Source: JACCXG01 sp963785755
GTDB lineage: Bacteria; Acidobacteriota; Vicinamibacteria; Vicinamibacterales; 2-12-FULL-66-21
Reading direction: 5' to 3'
Length of the DNA stretch: 64,000 nucleotides
NCBI GenBank assembly: GCA_963785755.1
Contig: CAWAXG010000013.1
Coordinates: 992,001 to 1,056,000 of the forward strand
Shown here: positions 24,469-31,698 of the stretch, in pieces
Layout: every line of letters begins with the position of its first letter
Position numbering within the stretch: position 1 is the stretch's first letter
Made by a program: the position numbers and the translations under genes
The notes under the pieces: model-generated
What the model was told of the DNA's origin: nothing
The model's input: the letters and a program-made list of their open reading frames with translations, nothing else
Databases searched by the model: none

Positions 24469-25212
24469 TCAGCGCGCCTTGAAGCGGCGTGCGTTCATCT
24501 CGACGAGGCGGCGGAGCTCTACGAGCGGCTCGGGGTTGTCGTCGACCTGCAGGCGGAGGACGACGTCGTTGTTCAGCCAGACGCCGCCGCTCTTCTTCAC
24601 GATGAGCATCGCCGCGGATTGCTTGCCGCGAGTATCGCCGCCGGCCTCCTGACCGGCGTCGAGCGCCGCCATCAGCCGCAGCGACAGGTGGCCGGTGGAC
24701 TTCTCGAACGCGGCGACCATCCGGGTGACCACGGCTTCGCCGGCGAGGATGTTGCCCTGCGCGGTGCAGAGCGTCCCGCCTTTGTGTCCCGCCCACGCGT
24801 TCGCCTTCGGGCCGGTGAACGCGGCATAGTTGCCTTTCGCGTCCATCACCGCGAACTGTCGCCCCTCCTTCGGCCAGGGACGGCCGCTCAATCCAGGATC
24901 CGGATCGCTGTCCCAGATCGCCTTGACGATCGCCTCCGGCTTCAACCCGCTGCGCAGCAGCGCGAGCGCCTTCGGACCGTAGCTGACATCGACGATGGCC
25001 TGGGTTGCGACGACGCCAACTTCGGCTTCCGCCCACAGCACGCCGTTCCCGACGGAGAACACGCGCGATTGAACGGCGCCGCCGACCTCGCCGGTTGCGG
25101 CGTCGTAGCCAAGAATGGAAAACGTGGCCGGATAGTCTTCGGGCTGCTGGGCTCGAGGAATGCTCGCGGCAACGAGCACGAACAAGGCGGCGACACGGAG
25201 GACGCGTTTCAT
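24469..25212 (-). CDS. DUF1028-family secreted protein
   Basis: A 247-residue protein with a signal peptide (MKRVLRVAALFVLVAASIPRAQ) and a DUF1028 domain (about residues 28-240). Recognisable segments are TFSILGYDAATGEVGGAVQSRVFSVGNG, GVVATQAIVDVSYGPKAL, WPKEGRQFAVMD and GHKGGTLCTAQGNILAGE. The fold belongs to the Ntn-hydrolase-like superfamily; the biochemical role is not established. It follows rseP on the same strand by 17 nt and so may be co-transcribed. The signal peptide suggests a periplasmic location. Confidence 0.85.
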   Translation of the reverse strand: MKRVLRVAALFVLVAASIPRAQQPEDYPATFSILGYDAATGEVGGAVQSRVFSVGNGVLWAEAEVGVVATQAIVDVSYGPKALALLRSGLKPEAIVKAIWDSDPDPGLSGRPWPKEGRQFAVMDAKGNYAAFTGPKANAWAGHKGGTLCTAQGNILAGEAVVTRMVAAFEKSTGHLSLRLMAALDAGQEAGGDTRGKQSAAMLIVKKSGGVWLNNDVVLRLQVDDNPEPLVELRRLVEMNARRFKAR

Positions 25213-25228
25213 TCGCCCGGGAGCGCGC

Positions 25229-26549
25229 TTACCGCCAGGGCATCAGGCGCTGGAAGAACTGGATGCGCGTGAGGTCGTTGTAGATGACCGTCACCATCAG
25301 CATCAGCAGCAGCACGAACCCGGCGAGGAGCATCTTCTCCTTGACCTTCATGCTGAAGTCCCGGCGCGACAGTCCCTCGAGCGCCAGGATCATGATGTGC
25401 CCGCCGTCCAGGACCGGCACCGGCGCCAGGTTCAGCAATCCGAGGTTGAGGCTGATCATCGCCAGCAGGCTGAAGAGCTGAATCCAGCCGGCCTCCGCGG
25501 CGTCACCCGAGAGGTCCGCGATCGCCAGAGGTCCCATCAACTGTTTGACCGGCGTGTCGCGGGTGAACAGCCCCGCCAGCGTCTGCACGATCAGGCGCGC
25601 CCACTCCCAGTTCTTCTGCGCGCTCAGTACCGATCGCCTCGCCGAAGTCGGGCTTCACGGTGCGGAATTCCCAGGGGATGATCGTGGCGCCGATGCGCGC
25701 CGTGTCGCCGTACTTCCTCGGCACGACCGTGATGGTCTGCTGCTGCCCATCCCTGAGGATGTGAAACGCCAGCGGCTTTTCTTCATGGGCGCGAATCAGC
25801 TGAATGACGCGCGGCTGCTGAATCGGCTTCTCGTCGTTGACCCCGAGAATGATGTCATTGGCACGAAGGCCAGCCTCCTGCGCCGGCTCGCCGGGATTGA
25901 CGTCCTTGATCTGCGGCCGGACGGCCGGCTCGAGGCCGACGTAGCCCATCTGGTACTTGCCCATCGCGGTCGGCACGAGCGACTGCTCGATGCGCTTGCC
26001 GTCGCGCTCGATCGTGAGGCGCAGCTCGCGGCCAGCCTTGGGAATGATCTGCATCGAGAACTCTTCCCAGGTGTCGGTCGGCACGCCCTCGACGGCGACA
26101 ACCCGATCGCCGGGCTGAATGCCGGTCTTGGCCGCGACCGAGTCTGGCGCGACGGTGCCGACAACCATCGGCTGCGCCTCGAATGCCGGTTCGTCCGCGC
26201 CCTGATACAGCACGAACGTCATCACCACGAGCGCGAGCACGATGTTCATCACCGGGCCCATGATCAGGACCTGGAATCGCTGCCACTTGGACTTGGACAG
26301 GAACTCGTCGGGGGCGCCGGTGCGGGCGTCCTCCGGGTTCTCTCCGGCCATCTTCACGTAGCCGCCGAGCGGAATGGCGCTGATGGCGTATTCGGTGTCG
26401 CCGCGCCGGAAGGACAAGAGCTTCGGGCCAAACCCGAGTGAGAACGTCAGTACCCGGACGCCGTTGCGCCGGGCCATCACGAAGTGACCGAGTTCGTGTA
26501 CGAAAATCAGTACGCCGAGAACGAAAATGAAGGCGAGGATAGTAGTCAA
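25229..26549 (-). CDS. rseP: RseP-type site-2 metalloprotease, +1 frameshift
   Basis: An intramembrane zinc protease that cleaves membrane-bound anti-sigma factors and signal peptide remnants. The active-site HExxH is in FVHELGHFVMARRNG; the MDG-type motif reads APVPVLDGGHIMILALEG in the C-terminal frame. Two PDZ-like regions lie between (about residues 120-290). The break is at 25628-25631 (plus strand CTCAGTACCGAT); removing one base joins PDFGEAIG to LSAQKNWEWARLIVQTLAG. The start is a TTG at 26549. It follows dxr in the common order uppS-cdsA-dxr-rseP. Confidence 0.93.
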
Positions 26550-26567
26550 GCTGACAAACCCCTGTTG

Positions 26568-27758
26568 CTACAAGACCTTAGATTGTAACTCGCCGGCGTG
26601 GGTGGCCGCGAATCTGCGCGCGTCGCGATCAACGGCGCGGACATCCTCCAGGTCGCGCACATCGCGGGACTCGTGCGCTTCGAACCGGTCCATTGCCGCC
26701 GCGATGACCTCGGGGATCGCGGTAAACGTAAGTTTCCCTTCGAGGAACGCCGGCACGGCGATCTCGTTGGCCGCATTCAAGACGATCGGCAACCCGGCGC
26801 TTCCGGCCAGCGCGCGAAACGCGAGATCCAGACATGGAAACCGTGCCGTATCAGCGGGTTCGAACGTGAGCGCGCCGCACTGGCTCAGGTTCAGCGGCGG
26901 CAGAATGGCCTGCCATCGCTCCGGATAGGCGAGCGCGTACTGGATCGGCAGCCGCATGTCGGTCACGCCCAGCTGAGCAAGGATTGAGCCGTCCACGAAC
27001 TCGACCATCGAATGGACGATCGACTGCGGATGGACGACGACCGAGATGCGCTCCGGCGGCAGGTCGAACAGCCATCGCGCCTCGATGACCTCCAACCCCT
27101 TGTTCATCAGCGTCGCCGAGTCGATCGTGATCTTCGGCCCCATGTTCCACGTCGGATGCCGGAGCGCATCGTCTGGCGTGACGGTGCGGAGGGCCGCGGC
27201 CGACAACCCGCGGAACGGGCCGCCTGACGCGGTCAGGATGAGACGCCGCACCTCGTGCAGCGGGCGGCCGTTCAGGCACTGGTGAATCGCGTTGTGCTCG
27301 CTGTCGACCGGCAGCACCTCCACGCCACGCGCGCGTGCGCGTTCCATCACGAGGCGTCCCGCCATCACCAGGACTTCCTTGTTCGCGAGGGCGATGCGTT
27401 TCCCGGCGTCGATTGCCGCGAGGACCGCGTCGAGGCTCGCCGTGCCGGAGGACGCGAAGAGGACGGTGTCGACATCGGGGTGCGTGGCGACGGCGACGAG
27501 ACCCGGTGGGCCGCTCTCCGCGGCCGCCGGCCGCGCGATTCCACGCCGGCCGATCTCGGCGCCGAGCGCCGCCAGCGCGGTGTCCGAAGACATGGCGACG
27601 GCCGCGGGCCGATGCCGCTCGATCTGATCGGCGAAGCGCGCGACGTTCTCACCCGCGGCGAGCGCGACGATGCGCAGGCGATCCGGATGAGCCTCGACGA
27701 CCGCGAGCGTGCTGCAGCCAATCGAGCCGGTCGATCCGACAACGGCGATGCGATTCAT
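26568..27758 (-). CDS. dxr: 1-deoxy-D-xylulose-5-phosphate reductoisomerase
   Basis: A 396-residue NADPH enzyme converting DXP to MEP, the committed step of the MEP pathway. It shows the nucleotide-binding start MNRIAVVGSTGSIGCSTLAV, LANKEVLVMAGRLVM, the metal/substrate segment PVDSEHNAIHQCL, TASGGPFRG, and PTWNMGPKITIDSATLMNKGLEVIEA. The ATG at 27758 overlaps the cdsA TGA by one base. The frame appears continuous with cdsA only because of the cdsA frameshift; the two are separate proteins. It pairs functionally with ispG 4 kb away. Confidence 0.96.
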   Translation of the reverse strand: MNRIAVVGSTGSIGCSTLAVVEAHPDRLRIVALAAGENVARFADQIERHRPAAVAMSSDTALAALGAEIGRRGIARPAAAESGPPGLVAVATHPDVDTVLFASSGTASLDAVLAAIDAGKRIALANKEVLVMAGRLVMERARARGVEVLPVDSEHNAIHQCLNGRPLHEVRRLILTASGGPFRGLSAAALRTVTPDDALRHPTWNMGPKITIDSATLMNKGLEVIEARWLFDLPPERISVVVHPQSIVHSMVEFVDGSILAQLGVTDMRLPIQYALAYPERWQAILPPLNLSQCGALTFEPADTARFPCLDLAFRALAGSAGLPIVLNAANEIAVPAFLEGKLTFTAIPEVIAAAMDRFEAHESRDVRDLEDVRAVDRDARRFAATHAGELQSKVL

Positions 27759-28544
27759 CAGACCTGGAGGTAGCGCACGAAAAGATAGTAGGCCGGGCCC
27801 GCAAAGAGCCAGCTGTCGATCCGATCGAGTATGCCGCCGTGTCCCGGGATGAGCGCGGACGAATCCTTCACACCGGCGCTCCGCTTCAGGAGCGACTCGA
27901 AGAGATCTCCGACGATCCCCAGCGTCACGACCGCGACCGCGGCAAGCGCGAGCGGCCCGGCCGGCGCGGCGGGAAACACGTAGCGCCCGCCGAGCACCAT
28001 CGCCAGCGATCCGAACAGGACGCCGCCAATTGCCCCTTCCCGGGTCTTCTTCGGACTGATCGCCGGCGCCAGTGGCGCCCGGCCGAGCGCACGGCCCGTG
28101 TAGTACTGCGCGGAGTCGCTGACCACGATGGTGATCACCAGGAGAATGACCGCCTCCCGCCCTCCGATCGTCCTGACGGCGGCGATCGCCCCGAGCGGAA
28201 GCCCGATGTAGAGCACGGCAAACAGCGAGGCCGCGGTGCTCGACAGTGCGTGGGGACCCGGCTCGCTGGTGATGACGGCGATGGCGCCGGCGAGTACCGA
28301 GGGCGATCAGGATGACGGCGTCGAGCGGAAACACACCCGAGCCCAGCGCGGCGCACGCGGCGATCACGAACGCGGACGTGATCCGCGGAACCCTGGCGCC
28401 CAGCGCGGCAGCGAGCCGGCTGTACTCGATTGTCGCGAGCTCGGCCGCAACGATCGCGAGCAGAAGGGTCGCGAGGGGCGGGAGGAACCAGATGACGGCA
28501 AGGACCGCCGGGAGAAGGATCAGCGCGGTAAGAAGCCGGATCAT
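27758..28544 (-). CDS. cdsA: Phosphatidate cytidylyltransferase, +1 frameshift
   Basis: A membrane enzyme making CDP-diacylglycerol from phosphatidate and CTP. The first frame starts MIRLLTALILLPAVLAVIWF (ATG 28544, ATGA overlap with uppS). The second frame carries the family signature LLKRSAGVKDSSALIPGHGGILDRIDSW and the upstream SDSAQYYTGRALGRAPLAPAISPKKTREG. The break is at 28293-28296 (plus strand GCGAGTACCGAGG); deleting one base gives LIALGLAGAIAVITSE. Corrected length is about 261 residues, normal for the family. It sits in the uppS-cdsA-dxr-rseP order found in many bacteria. Confidence 0.92.
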
Positions 28545-29326
28545 CTTCCGGCGACTGCCGGCTCGGTGATGCCACCGTAGCGCCGGTCGCGCTTCTGGTA
28601 CGCGAGGATGGCTTCGAGCAGGTGCCGATTGCGGAAGTCCGGCCACAGAGTGTCGGTCACCCAGATTTCCGCATATGCGATCTGCCAGAGCAGGAAATTG
28701 CTGACCCGCAGCTCGCCGCTGGTGCGAATCAGCAGGTCGGGATCCGGCTGGCCGGCAGTGTAGAGGAACCCGGCGAACCGCTGCTCGTCAATCTCATCCG
28801 CCGAGACGCCGGCGTCAACGAGCCGCTTCACCGCTTCGACGATCTCGGCGCGCCCCCCGTAGTTCAGCGCGATGTTGAACAGCATGCCGGTATTGACCGC
28901 CGTGTTTTCCTCGGCCCGCGCCAGCTCCGATCGGATGTCGGGCGCGAGATCCTCGGCGCGGCCGATCACGCGAAACCGGATGTTGTTGCGGAGCAGGGTG
29001 TTCAGCTCGAGCCGCAGGTAACGCTTCAGCAGCATCATCAGGGTCGAGACTTCGGAGGCCGGCCGCTTCCAGTTCTCGATCGAGAACGCATACAGCGTGA
29101 GCACCCTGATGCCGAGGCGCGCGGAGCCTTCGACGACTTCGCGGACCGATTCGATCCCGGCCCGGTGCCCTTCCACGCGCGGGAGATGCCGCTGTGCAGC
29201 CCAGCGGCCGTTGCCGTCCATGATCACTGCCAGATGCGTGGGGAGACGGCTGAAGTCGACCTGCCTCGCCAGACCCTCCTCGGCGGAGCCGGCGGGAACA
29301 ACGGAGAGGATGTCTTCGAGCGCCAT
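28541..29326 (-). CDS. uppS: Undecaprenyl diphosphate synthase (isoprenyl transferase)
   Basis: A 261-residue cis-prenyltransferase producing the C55 lipid carrier for peptidoglycan and glycan synthesis. The catalytic Asp is in LAVIMDGNGRWAAQR. RVEGHRAGIESVREVV, LTLYAFSIENWKRP, NIALNYGGRAEIV and the C-terminal PDPDLLIRTSGELRVSNFLLWQIAYAE are all intact. It is first in a four-gene run and overlaps cdsA by four bases (ATGA). A short N-terminal extension of about 30 residues precedes the core. Confidence 0.96.
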   Translation of the reverse strand: MALEDILSVVPAGSAEEGLARQVDFSRLPTHLAVIMDGNGRWAAQRHLPRVEGHRAGIESVREVVEGSARLGIRVLTLYAFSIENWKRPASEVSTLMMLLKRYLRLELNTLLRNNIRFRVIGRAEDLAPDIRSELARAEENTAVNTGMLFNIALNYGGRAEIVEAVKRLVDAGVSADEIDEQRFAGFLYTAGQPDPDLLIRTSGELRVSNFLLWQIAYAEIWVTDTLWPDFRNRHLLEAILAYQKRDRRYGGITEPAVAGR

Positions 29327-29417
29327 GCGGAAACCTCGATGATACAGGATTCCCCAGCATCGGCGGCGGAATCCCCGAGCCTGTTCGCGGCTACTTTGGA
29401 TTATAAAGCTTATGCGC

Positions 29418-30161
29418 TCAATACGCTATGTGGGTCAGGAACAGGCCCTGCGGCGGGGCGGTCGGCCCGGCCTGCGATCGATCGCGCGACTCGAGCACGG
29501 TGAGCATCCGCCACGGGTCCCAGCGTCCGACACCCACTTCGACGAGGGTCCCGACGATGTTGCGGACCATGTGGCGGAGGAAGCCGTCGCCGGTGATCCG
29601 GATGACGAGGGGCAGATCGAATCCGGCGCCATCCTCGACCTCGAGCGCATGAATGGTCCGGGTCGTCGTCGCCGCGCTCGAGCCGGCGCCCTGGAAGCCG
29701 GCGAAGTCATGCATGCCGACGAGCGGACCGGCCGCGGCACGCATCGCCTCGAGGTCGAGCGGCTGGGACACGTGCCAGGCGTAGCGCTGGAGGAACGGTG
29801 AGACGATCGCCGCGTTCACGATGCGGTATTCATACGTCTTCGCATGGGCGCTGAATCGCGCGTGGAACTCCGCCTCGACTTCCTCGATCGAGAGCACGCG
29901 AACGTCGGCAGGCAGCACGGCATTCAGGGCGCGGAGCAGCGTCGGCTCGACGAGCTCGCTCCAGATCGTGACGCTGGCCACCTGCCCGAGCGCATGAACA
30001 CCGGCGTCGGTGCGGCCCGCGCCGTGCACGGTGACGGCGGTGCCTTCGATCGGCGCGAGCGCGTCTTCCAGCACACCCTGAATCGAGACGCCATTCGGCT
30101 GGCGCTGCCAGCCGACGAAGTCGGTGCCGTCGTACTGGAGCGTCAGCTTGAGGGTTCGCAT
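29418..30161 (-). CDS. truA: tRNA pseudouridine(38-40) synthase
   Basis: A 247-residue enzyme that isomerises uridines 38-40 in the tRNA anticodon stem. The catalytic Asp lies in GAGRTDAGVHALGQVA. The N-terminal strand MRTLKLTLQYDGTDFVGWQRQPN and C-terminal FLRHMVRNIVGTLVEVG are conserved. ATG 30161 is chosen; a GTG two codons upstream is inside repeat tract 4, which begins right before the start codon. No Shine-Dalgarno sequence is evident. Confidence 0.95.
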   Translation of the reverse strand: MRTLKLTLQYDGTDFVGWQRQPNGVSIQGVLEDALAPIEGTAVTVHGAGRTDAGVHALGQVASVTIWSELVEPTLLRALNAVLPADVRVLSIEEVEAEFHARFSAHAKTYEYRIVNAAIVSPFLQRYAWHVSQPLDLEAMRAAAGPLVGMHDFAGFQGAGSSAATTTRTIHALEVEDGAGFDLPLVIRITGDGFLRHMVRNIVGTLVEVGVGRWDPWRMLTVLESRDRSQAGPTAPPQGLFLTHIAY

Positions 30162-30297
30162 TACCACGTGCGGCGTGCCACGTGCTCACCTACGTGCTGC
30201 CGTGCAACGTCCCACGTGCTCACGTGCATCGTGCTGACGTGCTGCGTGCGTACGTGCTTCTCATGCTCACGTGCTTTGTGCTCACGTCTGGCACACT
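30162..30297 (+). repeat. ACGTGC word-repeat tract 4 (single orientation)
   Basis: About 135 nt between truA and pyrE (both minus strand), built from units such as CCACGTGC, TCACGTGC, TGACGTGC and TGCGTGC. Unlike tracts 1-3 and 5, only the ACGTGC direction is present, so it looks like one arm of the element. It abuts the truA start codon and the pyrE stop codon. Confidence 0.8.
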
Positions 30298-30865
30298 CAC
30301 GCTCGCGAGCCTGGCTTGACCACCGGCTTGCCTTCGGCGCACAGCGGGCAGGTGGCCGGGTCGTAGGTCGGCACGTCGAGCTGCACGAGGGCCTGCAGGG
30401 GGAGGTTCAGGCGCGCCGGATCCCTGCCGCGATCGACGATGGCGGCGGCGCCGACGACCTGGGCGCCGGCGGCGTGCGCGACAGCGGCGGTTTCGCGCGT
30501 CGAGCCGCCGGTGGTGAGCACATCCTCGACGACCAGCACGCGATCGCTGGGCATCAGTGTGAAGCCGCGGCGGAGGGTCAGCGCGCCCTCCTGCCGCTCG
30601 GCGAACAGCGCGCGCACCCCGAGCGCGCGCGCGACTTCCTGGCCGATGACGATCCCGCCGAGAGCGGGCGACAACACCGCCGTCGGCTGCAGATGCTTCG
30701 TGCGCTCGGCGAGCGCCGCCCCCAGCGCCTCCGCGAGCTCGGGGTATGGAGCACGAGGGCGCTCTGCATGTAGCGGTCGCTGTGCAGGCCCGACGTCAGC
30801 CGGAAGTGCCCTTCGAGCAGCGCGCCGGAGCGCCGGAACAGATCGAGAACATCCTGCTGGTTCAT
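30297..30865 (-). CDS. pyrE: Orotate phosphoribosyltransferase, -1 frameshift
   Basis: Transfers phosphoribose from PRPP to orotate, making OMP. The N-terminal frame gives MNQQDVLDLFRRSGALLEGHFRLTSGLHSDRYMQSALVL with the family motif GHFRLTSGLHSDRYMQ. The second frame continues YPELAEALGAALAERTK and carries the PRPP loop VLVVEDVLTTGGSTRE and a Cys-rich end (CPLCAEGKP). The break is near 30750; the sense strand reads CTCCATACCCC where CTCCAGTACCCC would restore LVLQYPELAE, so one base is missing. Corrected length is about 189 residues. Confidence 0.88.
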
Positions 30866-30889
30866 GCGAGCCGCAGTCTACCGCACGAG

Positions 30890-30968
30890 GGGAGGAAGGA
30901 GTAATGGCGCCCGAGAGAGGGAGAAGCAACAGGAAGAGGCAACAGAAGGACGGGAGGAAGGGAGTAGG
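30890..30968 (+). other. Polypurine tract upstream of a small gene
   Basis: Nearly continuous purines on the plus strand (words such as GGGAGAAG, GGAAGAGG, GGGAGGAAGGGAG) with a few C/T interruptions. No gene is recognised in 30866-31020. Such a run may adopt unusual structure; nothing further can be supported. Confidence 0.5.
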
Positions 30969-31020
30969 ATTCTGAATCGCTTCGGCGGCGACGACAGGCC
31001 GCGAGGGAACGGAGACGCGC

Positions 31021-31206
31021 ATGAAAGACTTCACCCCACACACGATCGAGCTCGACACGGCGAAGGTGCAGTTCCTCGAAGAGATCACCAACACCTACGC
31101 GCTGCCGGACGCCGGCAAAGCGATCCGATGCCTGATCAACTACGCCCGTGAGAACCCCGACAAGCTGGATGAGATCTTCGGCGAAGTCAGGTGCCAGGAC
31201 TGTTGA
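31021..31206 (+). CDS. Small conserved hypothetical protein (61 aa)
   Basis: A 61-residue protein beginning MKDFTPHTIELDTAKVQFLEE and containing YALPDAGKAIRCLINYARENPDK. The layout (short strand, helix, turn, helix with an IRCLINYA-type second helix) resembles small ribbon-helix-helix-like proteins, but DNA binding is not demonstrated by the sequence alone. It ends in RCQDC, a possible redox or metal pair of cysteines. The start ATG is preceded by GGGAACGGAGACGCGC, with GGAG at 31011-31014 about six bases upstream. No partner gene is evident. Confidence 0.65.
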   Translation: MKDFTPHTIELDTAKVQFLEEITNTYALPDAGKAIRCLINYARENPDKLDEIFGEVRCQDC

Positions 31207-31281
31207 TCGCGAGCGAGCCCGGTCCGTTGCGGCTGGCGGGATCAGTGAAGGAAACGGCCAGCGGCCTCGCGTATGCGCTGA

Positions 31282-31611
31282 CGCCCACGACAATTCGCGC
31301 GGCCGGCCGGGTATGCCAGCATCGGCGGCTCCGATAGCTCGGCAATCGGCACGACGCAGCTGGCCCTCAATACCTGGACGCACCTCGCGCTGAGCTACGA
31401 CGGCACGACGCTGCGGCTGTATGTGAACGGCACACAGGTCGGCACCCGCGCCATCACCGGGTCGATGGCGACCTCGTCCAACCCGTTGCGCATCGGCGGG
31501 AACGTGCCGTGGGGTGAGTACTTCAGCGGCCTGATCGATGACGTGCGCATCCACAATCGCGCACTGTCGGCCGCCGAGATTCAATCGATGATGACGCAGC
31601 CGGTGAATTGA
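31282..31611 (+). pseudogene. LamG/concanavalin-like domain remnant
   Basis: An in-frame stretch free of stops encoding the C-terminal part of a LamG-like jelly-roll domain: LNTWTHLALSYDGTTLRLYVNGTQV, SNPLRIGGNVPWGEYFSGLIDDVRIHNRALSAAEIQSMM. Upstream in the same frame there are stops at 31279, 31246 and 31204, and no start codon precedes the domain except an internal ATG at 31423, which would cut the fold. It is best read as the 3' remnant of a large secreted protein. No transposase or repeat boundary explains the loss. Confidence 0.75.
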
Positions 31612-31622
31612 CGCTTCGCCGG

Positions 31623-31697
31623 TCAAGTCACAAGGCGCAAGAACAAGTGGCAACGTCGCGGACGTTGCCCCTTGCGCCTTGATACTTGCCACTTGCG
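31623..31697. repeat. CTTGC-type word-repeat hairpin
   Basis: The centre is a perfect 9-bp stem GGCAACGTC / GACGTTGCC with loop GCG (31649-31669). Flanks carry shuffled CAAGGCGCAAG and ACAAGTGG words on the left and CTTGCGCCTTG and ACTTGCCACTTGCG on the right. It sits between the LamG remnant and the end of the S9 peptidase gene and may act as a terminator-like structure. Same design as the other word-repeat tracts with a different alphabet. Confidence 0.75.
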
Positions 31698-31698
31698 A

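Noticed and set aside
22792..24482. Long open frames on both strands over the MATE gene
   Set aside because: Composition is arginine- or glutamate/histidine-rich without recognisable domains; the MATE frame explains the region.
21693..28544. Programmed ribosomal frameshifting in ispG, rseP and cdsA
   Set aside because: The shared motif lies in opposite orientations relative to the mRNAs, there is no slippery heptamer or downstream structure in common, and these families are not known to use recoding.
26568..28646. A fused Dxr-CdsA protein of 692 residues
   Set aside because: The continuous frame results from the cdsA frameshift; the segment between is not protein-like and a dxr ATG overlaps the cdsA stop in the corrected frame.
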